From DAOVRL01 sp964459805 (lineage in GTDB: Bacteria; Planctomycetota; Phycisphaerae; Sedimentisphaerales; Anaerobacaceae): DNA of 5,736 nucleotides. The stretch is from assembly GCA_964459805.1 (NCBI GenBank), contig CAYWOD010000220.1, forward strand, positions 1-5,736. The letters run 5' to 3'. Below, piece by piece: positions 1-4,711 of this stretch. The notes below the pieces were generated by a model that saw nothing but the letters and a program-made list of their open reading frames with translations, was not told where the DNA came from and did not search any database. Position numbers and translations under genes: made by a program. Every line of letters begins with the position of its first letter. Position 1 is the stretch's first letter.

Positions 1-1592
1 GTTAACGGCTGAACATCATTCATTATCGAAGAAACTGACAACATCGCGGAATTATCTAATTGTCCGTCAATATATATAGCCGCAGCCCCGTGCGAAAACG
101 TCCCAACAATATGATGCCAGGCATTCAGCGAAGGAACTGCGTTACTGATAATCATATCCCCATCAAATGCCGCAGCGAGTATGACAAGTTCCACCTTCTC
201 CGTGTTGGGATGTATATTCAGTCGATAAGCTCTTGAATTTCCCGGAGAGGCCGACTCATTGGGACAATTGGCACATTTGGATATCCCAGCCCCAGTACCC
301 GCTCTCTTATTAATCCAATACGAAATAGTAATCTCGCTTGCGGGAGTCAAAGAATCGTCGTCCGGGATCTCAACGTAATGGCCTTGGCCAGCGAACTCCA
401 ATGCACCGCCGACTTGGCCGGTCGTCCATTGGGCGCCGTGGATTACTCCATCATTGTTGCCGGCCGAATCGTGTGCTATCATTCCGCTGCCCTCGTCGAA
501 CTTCCAGTGAGCAACAAGTCCGTTGAGGCTGCCCTCGTAAAGCTGGATACATTCTTCTGCCGAGAGCGTTTTGTCGAAGATCATCACCTCGTCCATCTTG
601 CCCATGAAGTAACAGCACTGATAGGCAGGACTTCTGTTGAGGTTGCCGATGGAGGCGTTCTCCGCGCGGGCCGAGACGTCCGGGATGCCATAAACTCGGG
701 GGCAGTCTGAGCCGGGATGGCGCGTGAAGACCTCGGGTACGCCGTTGATGTATCCGACGACGTCACTGTCGGTGACAGCTACGGCTACGTGATACCACCG
801 ACCGGACTCCAGGGGCGTTGGGCCGAAGTAGTAGCATTCATCGCGCGAGCTCGACCTTCTGACCTTGTAGGAGAGTCTGTTCTCAGAGTCTATCATCAGA
901 TAGAAGAAATTGTTGTAGCCGTCTTCATCGGCGTAGCCAACTATCGTCTCCTGTCGGGGGACGTCGGTCCTGTCTCTCTTGATCCAGGCCGAGAAGGTCA
1001 CGTTGTGTCCGAGGCTGTCGAAGGAGTCGTCTTGGAGCTCGACGAAGTCGTCCAGACCGTCGAAATAGAGTGCGCCATCGATTTGTCCGCTTGTCCACGT
1101 GGCTCCGTGGATTACTCCATCATTGTTGCCGGCCGAATCGTATGCTATATCTCCTTCGCCTTCGTCGAACCGCCAGTGAGCGACGAGGCTGTTCTGCGGT
1201 GGTGGAGGCCCGCCACCCGCGGCGGTCACCACAAATTCCCCTACATCCACGTACCCGCCGGCATCTCCCAAAAGCCCTGCATAAACAGTATATGTTCCGG
1301 GTGACAAGGGGCCCAGCGTTTTAGTCTGCGACCACGCGGTGATTACGTCAGCACACCCCCGTCTTCCACCCCCGACTGCCACGTCGAAATAGATGCTCTG
1401 GCCCTCCATCCGTATGGACGAATCGTACGGTGCGCAGCTATCCGGCCAGTCTCCCCCAATAGTAATTGTCACAACGTCCGACGAGGTGGGATGCGCCGGC
1501 TCGATCACTGTTCCACCGGTCGGAGGCCACCACCACGCTCCGGCTTGGGAAGCCAGGCCCAACACTAAGATTAAAGCAAATAAGCGTTTCAT
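1..1592 (-). CDS. Secreted protein with two LamG-type domains (3' end outside window)
   Basis: The frame stays open from ATG at 1592 down to base 1, giving 530 codons with no stop, so the C-terminus lies outside the window. Residues 1-19 form a signal peptide: MKR, a hydrophobic core, then a cleavage site after AGA. The mature protein would start with WWWPP. Residues 27-124 resemble a beta-sandwich module with two cysteines (C53, C80). A GGGPPPPQ linker at 126-133 leads to a first LamG/concanavalin-A-like domain at about 136-352 and a second at about 358 to beyond 530. Both open with LVAHW(R/K)FDEG followed by DSAGNNDGVIHGA. The second carries a CxxC (C440, C443). LamG domains usually bind sugars or surface ligands, and no catalytic motif is visible, so an adhesin or carbohydrate-binding role is inferred. 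An anchor or sorting signal could lie downstream. AGGAG sits 7 nt before the ATG. The family call is strong; the exact ligand is unknown. Confidence 0.9.
   Translation of the reverse strand, partial: MKRLFALILVLGLASQAGAWWWPPTGGTVIEPAHPTSSDVVTITIGGDWPDSCAPYDSSIRMEGQSIYFDVAVGGGRRGCADVITAWSQTKTLGPLSPGTYTVYAGLLGDAGGYVDVGEFVVTAAGGGPPPPQNSLVAHWRFDEGEGDIAYDSAGNNDGVIHGATWTSGQIDGALYFDGLDDFVELQDDSFDSLGHNVTFSAWIKRDRTDVPRQETIVGYADEDGYNNFFYLMIDSENRLSYKVRRSSSRDECYYFGPTPLESGRWYHVAVAVTDSDVVGYINGVPEVFTRHPGSDCPRVYGIPDVSARAENASIGNLNRSPAYQCCYFMGKMDEVMIFDKTLSAEECIQLYEGSLNGLVAHWKFDEGSGMIAHDSAGNNDGVIHGAQWTTGQVGGALEFAGQGHYVEIPDDDSLTPASEITISYWINKRAGTGAGISKCANCPNESASPGNSRAYRLNIHPNTEKVELVILAAAFDGDMIISNAVPSLNAWHHIVGTFSHGAAAIYIDGQLDNSAMLSVSSIMNDVQPL
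436..472. repeat. Copy 1 of a 37-bp exact direct repeat inside the LamG gene
   Basis: Identical to 1105-1141 on the same strand, at an offset of 669 bp (exactly 223 codons). The match continues to about 479 with a single mismatch. It encodes the DSAGNNDGVIHGA segment of the second LamG domain. The identity includes third codon positions, so it is more than protein-level conservation. Confidence 0.9.
1105..1141. repeat. Copy 2 of a 37-bp exact direct repeat inside the LamG gene
   Basis: Partner of 436-472. It encodes the matching segment of the first LamG domain (residues 152-164). Recent domain duplication or gene conversion would explain the silent-site identity. Confidence 0.9.
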
Positions 1593-1599
1593 AATGTTT

Positions 1600-1604
1600 C
1601 TCCT
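1600..1604 (-). promoter_or_regulatory. Ribosome binding site of the LamG gene
   Basis: On the minus strand this reads AGGAG, 7 nt upstream of ATG at 1592. It fixes the start at the codon that begins the signal peptide. Confidence 0.85.
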
Positions 1605-1624
1605 CTTATTAAAGGAAAAATGGC

Positions 1625-1642
1625 TTCTGCAAAATTGCAGAA
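1625..1642. promoter_or_regulatory. Near-perfect palindrome in the LamG leader
   Basis: TTCTGCAA and TTGCAGAA form perfect 8-bp arms around AA. The site lies 32 bp upstream of the LamG start and 20 bp upstream of its ribosome binding site. It could be an operator or an RNA hairpin. On the minus strand it is followed by GCC and then ATTTTT, which gives a weak attenuator-like look. The sequence shows only the symmetry; the function is inferred. Confidence 0.4.
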
Positions 1643-1671
1643 CTCATTAAAAGAAAAAGATTTTACAACAA

Positions 1672-1719
1672 AACAGCCTATTACTGCGCACTACGCGCAT
1701 GCCTGTTGCTCAAAACAGG
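1672..1719 (-). promoter_or_regulatory. Possible structured leader with alternative hairpins
   Basis: Three pairings are visible. TGCGC (1685-1689) pairs with GCGCA (1695-1699) around ACTAC. CCTGTT (1702-1707) pairs with AACAGG (1714-1719). CTGTT (1703-1707) can instead pair with AACAG (1672-1676), enclosing the first hairpin. The last two are mutually exclusive, as in a switching leader. The region would lie within the transcript from the minus-strand promoter at 1796-1823. It matches no riboswitch class I recognise. The arms are short, so chance is a real alternative. Confidence 0.25.
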
Positions 1720-1795
1720 ACATTCACAACTCCAGATTTACGTCCAGGATTAATCCGCTGCCGATCTAAGATGTTCCATCCGTCTATCATCCATA

Positions 1796-1823
1796 ATTAT
1801 AAACGCTTATGGCTCTCAGTCAA
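1796..1823 (-). promoter_or_regulatory. Sigma70-type promoter for the LamG gene
   Basis: On the minus strand, TTGACT (1823-1818) is separated by 16 bp from TATAAT (1801-1796), giving 5/6 and 6/6 matches to the vegetative consensus. A-rich tracts lie directly upstream of the -35 box, where an UP element would sit. Transcription would begin near 1789, leaving a leader of nearly 200 nt before the LamG start codon. Confidence 0.6.
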
Positions 1824-1861
1824 GCAAATTTTGCTTTTTTTTTGCTTTTTTCCGCTTTTTT
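1822..1861. promoter_or_regulatory. Phased A/T tracts, probable curved DNA or UP element
   Basis: Four A/T tracts (1826-1832, 1835-1843, 1846-1851, 1856-1861) have centres near 1829, 1839, 1848.5 and 1858.5, so they recur every 9.5-10 bp. They are separated by GC, GC and CCGC. A-tracts in phase with the helix are known to bend DNA. The block lies between the opposing LamG and peptidase promoters and abuts the LamG -35 box. The left end also forms an inverted repeat, AAGCAAA-T-TTTGCTT (1822-1836). Confidence 0.55.
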
Positions 1862-1880
1862 ACCGGACTTGCGTTCAGAA

Positions 1881-1908
1881 TTGTCATCACTTTGCAGCTT
1901 CTCATAAT
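1881..1908 (+). promoter_or_regulatory. Possible upstream promoter for the C39-like peptidase gene
   Basis: TTGTCA (1881-1886), 16 bp, then CATAAT (1903-1908), with 5/6 matches at both boxes. It would give a leader of about 185 nt. In an A/T-rich gap such matches also arise by chance. Confidence 0.35.
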
Positions 1909-1978
1909 TATGATAGGCTACTTATGGCCGATTTCAAAAGTGTTTCCAGCAATTTTGCAGATTTCCCAGATAATTCCC

Positions 1979-2007
1979 TTGATTATCCGCGTCTAATATC
2001 ATACAAT
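1979..2007 (+). promoter_or_regulatory. Probable proximal promoter for the C39-like peptidase gene
   Basis: TTGATT (1979-1984), 17 bp, then TACAAT (2002-2007), matching the consensus 4/6 and 5/6 with optimal spacing. The start of transcription would be near 2014, about 86 nt before the ATG at 2100. Confidence 0.45.
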
Positions 2008-2018
2008 AGAAGCATCAA

Positions 2019-2032
2019 AACCTCAAGAGGTT
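2019..2032. promoter_or_regulatory. Palindrome just after the proximal peptidase promoter
   Basis: AACCTC-AA-GAGGTT has 6-bp perfect arms. It falls a few bases downstream of the predicted transcription start, a position typical for a repressor operator. The two-base gap is too small for a good RNA hairpin, so a DNA-binding site is the more natural reading. No regulator is encoded in the window. Confidence 0.3.
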
Positions 2033-2089
2033 GGTGCGAATGCATCCAGCACTTTTGCAATGAGCACTCAGAAATGAAGTTTTGGTTGC

Positions 2090-2095
2090 GAGGAG
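2090..2095 (+). promoter_or_regulatory. Ribosome binding site that decides the peptidase start
   Basis: GAGGAG lies 4 nt before ATG at 2100. A TTG at 2082 in the same frame is upstream of this site and has no site of its own, so the ATG is the likely start. Confidence 0.7.
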
Positions 2096-2099
2096 AAAG

Positions 2100-2927
2100 A
2101 TGAATCTTTGGCTCGAAGCGGTAAGTGTTATGACGATAGTCATTTCGGGTGTCCTCTTGGGCAGGCTGTTCTCGCGCCTTCAAAAGCCATACTGGCTGTG
2201 CGGGTATTTTTTCTCTCTCATACTCATTGCGATCTTGGCAACAATGAGATGCAGCACGGCACTGAACTTTTTGCCGCCGTTTTCCTGGATAGCCACCGGC
2301 CGGGCCAGGTTCATAATCTTGGCCTGGGCCATTACAACCGGCTTGATCACACCGCTGTCACGTCTGCCTCGCACGTGCGAAAAGTACTTAGTTTCTGCCT
2401 TGATGGTCGTGTTCGTGGGCATCTTTTCCGTCGGGCCTTTCCTTGCCCCCGCCTTCCTCAGAGATGATTTGTCGAATCTTCGCACCAAGGTTGACTCCGA
2501 CGGTATTTGCTTGCAGAGCAGAGGCTATACGTGCGGTCCGGCCGCGGCTGTCACGGCTCTGAGAAAATTAGGCTTTCACGCCCAGGAGGGCGAAATCGCC
2601 GTACTTGCCTACACAAGTCCCGTTACAGGGACCCTTCCCAAATGCCTCTACTCTGCTCTGCGAGACCGCTACGCCGGCGAAGGTCTCAAATGTCGGTACC
2701 GATACTTCGATTCGATTGCGCAGTTGAAGGGTACAGGCATCACACTGGCTATCGTCAGGGACGCATTTTTGCTCGATCATTGCGTTGCCGTCCTCGAAGT
2801 CTCAGACCGGATGCTCGTCATCGCCGACCCTGTGTTTGGCAGACAGTATATGTCCTATGAGCAGTTTGAAAGAATCTGGCGATTTACCGGCATTGTCCTG
2901 GAACGGGACACTACCACGAGCATCTAA
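2100..2927 (+). CDS. Membrane-anchored C39-like cysteine peptidase
   Basis: 275 aa. Four hydrophobic segments at about 7-22, 32-50, 70-86 and 96-118 suggest four membrane helices. Basic residues after helices 1 and 3 suggest that the C-terminal domain faces the periplasm or exterior. Residues about 132-270 resemble the papain-like C39 fold. Q139 lies six residues before C145 in QSRGYTCGPAA, the spacing of the oxyanion Gln and nucleophile Cys. H227 (LLDHCVAV) and D243 (IADP) complete the triad. Family C39 is best known for cutting double-glycine leaders in bacteriocin ABC exporters, but no ABC or ATPase domain is present here. Stand-alone membrane versions occur in several phyla; their substrates are mostly unknown. 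The gene is divergent from the LamG gene across a shared 507-bp control region. The fold and active-site call is strong; activity and substrate are inference. Confidence 0.8.
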   Translation: MNLWLEAVSVMTIVISGVLLGRLFSRLQKPYWLCGYFFSLILIAILATMRCSTALNFLPPFSWIATGRARFIILAWAITTGLITPLSRLPRTCEKYLVSALMVVFVGIFSVGPFLAPAFLRDDLSNLRTKVDSDGICLQSRGYTCGPAAAVTALRKLGFHAQEGEIAVLAYTSPVTGTLPKCLYSALRDRYAGEGLKCRYRYFDSIAQLKGTGITLAIVRDAFLLDHCVAVLEVSDRMLVIADPVFGRQYMSYEQFERIWRFTGIVLERDTTTSI

Positions 2928-3162
2928 CTCGATATTTCATCGGTTAGTGTCACATTGTCGTCGTCCTTAGGGCCTGTACAGTAATAACCTATGCAATACG
3001 GGCTTTCCTTGAGGGTGGATAGTGTAGTTCCATTCGCCGTGTAAATCAGCACATGTTGTCTCTTATGGTCTTTTCATCTGCCATATCCCATATATCGGAG
3101 AAATGGGCTTTTGCTGAAACTATTTCCTTGCAAGTTCTTAGTTCCTGTTGCGGAAACAGCAT
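2924..3162 (-). pseudogene. Possible frameshifted coding remnant, unknown family
   Basis: Two abutting minus-strand frames look protein-like. The first starts at ATG 3162 (MLFPQQELRTCKEIVSAKAH...) and continues with FSDIWDMADEKTIRDNMC before TGA at 3048-3046. The second is open from 3073 to TAG at 2926-2924 and includes HVLIYTANGTT and YYCTGPKDDDNVTLTDEISS. Joining them needs a single -1 shift near 3055, as if one base had been lost. The second stop overlaps the stop region of the convergent peptidase gene. The 5' end lies inside the palindromic repeat region, so the original start may have been replaced. I do not recognise the family, and short open frames can be accidental. Confidence 0.25.
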
Positions 3163-3255
3163 TTGTCATTCCTGCGAAAGCAGGAATCCAGGTTTTTCGA
3201 TATGGCCCCCTACTTTTGCAGGGGTGACATCGTCAGTTTTGGCTTTCCGCAACAG
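3145..3255. repeat. Outer inverted repeat enclosing the palindromic element
   Basis: CTGTTGCGGAAA (3145-3156) and TTTCCGCAACAG (3244-3255) are perfect 12-bp inverted arms, with partial pairing continuing for several bases outside them. They bracket the inner hairpin pair at 3164-3229. The 111-bp unit looks like a small non-autonomous, MITE-like element. No transposase is nearby and no target-site duplication is obvious. Confidence 0.6.
3164..3229. repeat. REP/BIME-like palindromic repeat with two inverted hairpins
   Basis: The element begins TGTCA and ends TGACA. Left hairpin: ATTCCTGC (3168-3175), a GAAA tetraloop, and GCAGGAAT (3180-3187), all 8 bp paired. Right hairpin: CCCCTAC (3207-3213), TTTT, and GCAGGGG-type arm (3218-3224) with one mismatch. 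Read on the minus strand, the right half starts TGTCACCCCTGC, so it is a diverged inverted copy of the left half. The left half resembles the widespread interspersed palindromes of the form TCATTCCYGCGAAAGCRGGAAT, which are seen in many bacteria and often mis-called as short proteins. It lies between convergent genes and may act as a bidirectional terminator or mRNA stabiliser (inference). Confidence 0.75.
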
Positions 3256-3472
3256 ATACTACTTAAGGATTTTTTTCAGGGACTGTGACATAGGGTTGTC
3301 ACTGGATGAGGAAAAACCTTGGCCGGCTCCTATTGAATGACTAATACTCTCATGGGGAGAACGAGAATCCCCAGCGTAGGTGTAACGTTCTTTCAAAGAT
3401 CGGGCCGGCTGATCCTTATTTGGGGGGGCAGCCCGGCCGGGCCCATTTTTCCCCTCCCGGTCACGTTGCCGC
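3256..3472. other. Non-coding or decayed stretch downstream of the beta-helix gene
   Basis: No gene with a supported start is present. A minus-strand frame without ATG near its beginning is open for 74 codons (3483-3262); from TTG at 3396 it would give 45 aa containing KERYTYAGDSRSPHESISHS. The stretch also holds a hairpin GTGACA-TAGGGT-TGTCAC (3285-3302), a run of seven G (3422-3428) and a GC palindrome, GCCCGGCCGGGC (3431-3442). It may be the tail of a decayed gene or a longer interspersed repeat. Confidence 0.4.
3402..3442. terminator. GC-rich inverted repeat, possible terminator
   Basis: GGGCCGGCTG (3402-3411) can pair with CAGCCCGGCC (3429-3438) with one bulged base. The right arm is followed by a second palindrome and CCCATTTTT on the plus strand. 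It lies just past the beta-helix stop, where a terminator is expected. However, the T-run is on the plus strand, which has no adjacent gene, so a Rho-independent role for the minus-strand operon is doubtful. Confidence 0.25.
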
Positions 3473-4693
3473 TCAACTGTTTTTCAGCACCACGAAGACT
3501 GCGAATTCGCCTTTGACGGGTACGCGGATCGTGTCCCCCGCACATTTGCCCTCGGCAACGGGATTGCCGAACAATTCCTGCGGGTCCATCAGCCGGAACG
3601 TTTCCCCGCTTTTAAGGAACGGTTTGGCTGCAACCTTCACACTTGCAGCTTTGTCCCAGTTGTAAATCACCAAATGGGCGCGATTTCGGTCAAATCGATT
3701 CGGCAATAGGATGGCCTTGGCTCCGTCTGGTCGTTTCTGGCCTTTTTTTGTGATGACGTTACCTTCTTGCACGGCCTTTTTGTACCGGACAAAACTCAGG
3801 TCGCCATTGACTATCACGTTATCGCGGATATCACAGTTTTCGTTGTGCGGGGCGTTGTAGCCGATCCTCATTCCTACATTGTACAGATAATTCCTGAATA
3901 CCCGGATGTTTTTGCTCGGCCTGGCTCCGCCGATTAAGAATGGGCCCTTGTTGTAAAAGATACTGTCGGCGACAAGGAAGTTATTCACATAGGCGCGTTC
4001 GGACCCGTATGCGTGCATGGTATAAGTGCCGTTATATCTACAGCTCATAATGCAGTTGGAAATCACCTTAATGCCTTCGTCGTTTTGAGTGTAGATGCAG
4101 TGCCCGTGCCCGCGGTCTGTCCCGAGCCAGCCGTTGCCGTAGATTATACAGCCGTATATTTCCGGGTCGATTTCGCCCTTCCAGCAGCTAATGCCCTGGT
4201 TGCAGTTATGGATAATCAGGTTGATGTACTTGCACTTCTTCCCGCCGTACATATTGACGCCGCCCCACGGACGCTTCAAGTCCTCCGGATGCGACCCGGG
4301 ACTGATCGGCTTCTCAGGCACCGGCTCAGATACGAATATCTCCAGACCGCGAATCCAGACGTGCGCCGATGGGCTCTGTACCGAAAGTCCTCCGTCTATT
4401 CGAGCGCGCGAGCCGGGTGCCGGGCGAATATGAATCGGTTTGTCCGCCGTCCCCACCAATCGAACTTCAAAAAGCTCCTTGGGACGTCGTTTGTAGATGC
4501 CTTCGAGCAGATACAGCGTGTCCCCCGCCGAAACCTTCTGTTTCCCATCCAGAGCAGAAGTGATGTCCCAAGGCTCTTTTTCAGTGGCGGGATTCGTCGG
4601 CTTGCCATCAGGTCCTACATACCACGTTTGCCCGAAAGTAATCTGTCGCGTGAGAAACAGAACACCCACCAATAAGCCGATGCCATACCTCAT
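3473..4693 (-). CDS. Secreted right-handed parallel beta-helix protein (pectate-lyase-like)
   Basis: 406 aa from ATG at 4693. An in-frame TTG at 4699 is almost on top of the Shine-Dalgarno site and was rejected. Residues 1-22 are a signal peptide ending TFGQ. Mature TWYVGPDGKPTNPATEKEPW, then a GDTLYLLEGIY segment near 57-67, matches the N-terminal cap common to secreted beta-helix proteins of planctomycetes. Residues about 85-315 contain repeated coil-like strands with Asn-rich turns, such as NLIIHNCNQGISCW, DIRDNVIVNGD and VFRNYLYNVG. Residues about 326-406 look like a C-terminal beta-sandwich seen in glycoside-active enzymes. Such proteins include polysaccharide lyases and hydrolases, but I cannot assign catalytic residues or a PL/GH family. 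It follows the yhaM-like gene by 18 bp and is probably co-transcribed. The fold call is good; enzymatic activity is inferred. Confidence 0.8.
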   Translation of the reverse strand: MRYGIGLLVGVLFLTRQITFGQTWYVGPDGKPTNPATEKEPWDITSALDGKQKVSAGDTLYLLEGIYKRRPKELFEVRLVGTADKPIHIRPAPGSRARIDGGLSVQSPSAHVWIRGLEIFVSEPVPEKPISPGSHPEDLKRPWGGVNMYGGKKCKYINLIIHNCNQGISCWKGEIDPEIYGCIIYGNGWLGTDRGHGHCIYTQNDEGIKVISNCIMSCRYNGTYTMHAYGSERAYVNNFLVADSIFYNKGPFLIGGARPSKNIRVFRNYLYNVGMRIGYNAPHNENCDIRDNVIVNGDLSFVRYKKAVQEGNVITKKGQKRPDGAKAILLPNRFDRNRAHLVIYNWDKAASVKVAAKPFLKSGETFRLMDPQELFGNPVAEGKCAGDTIRVPVKGEFAVFVVLKNS

Positions 4694-4701
4694 CCTCAAA
4701 C

Positions 4702-4709
4702 CTCCTTTG
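4702..4709 (-). promoter_or_regulatory. Strong ribosome binding site of the beta-helix gene
   Basis: On the minus strand this reads AAAGGAGG, close to a perfect anti-SD match, 8 nt from the last G to ATG at 4693. It lies in the 18-bp gap after the yhaM-like stop codon, so the second gene can be translated independently from a shared mRNA. Confidence 0.8.
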
Positions 4710-4711
4710 TC

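Noticed and set aside
378..1304. Plus-strand open frames at 378-710 and 717-1304
   Set aside because: They lie antisense to the LamG gene, whose minus-strand frame shows a signal peptide and clear domain motifs. The plus-strand translations have no recognisable features.
1621..1638. Sigma54-like TGGC...TTGC
   Set aside because: The two elements are 14 bp apart start to start, not the required 11, and the flanking bases do not match.
1822..1843. Rho-independent terminator formed by AAGCAAA-T-TTTGCTT plus a T-run
   Set aside because: The stem is A/T-rich with almost no loop, and no plus-strand gene ends upstream. The phased-tract explanation fits better.
1699..2103. Plus-strand open frame of 134 codons in the divergent gap
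   Set aside because: It has no ribosome binding site, it runs across the phased T-tracts, both plus-strand promoters and the palindrome, and its composition is unlike a protein.
3145..3255. CRISPR array
   Set aside because: There are only two hairpin halves in inverted orientation, with no direct repeats separated by uniform spacers and no cas gene.
3053..3340. Plus-strand open frame of 95 codons
   Set aside because: Its middle (CHSCESRNPG) is the translation of the palindromic repeat, a well-known source of false genes.
4013..4675. Plus-strand open frame of 220 codons
   Set aside because: It is antisense to the beta-helix gene, which has a signal peptide, a strong ribosome binding site and family-like sequence.
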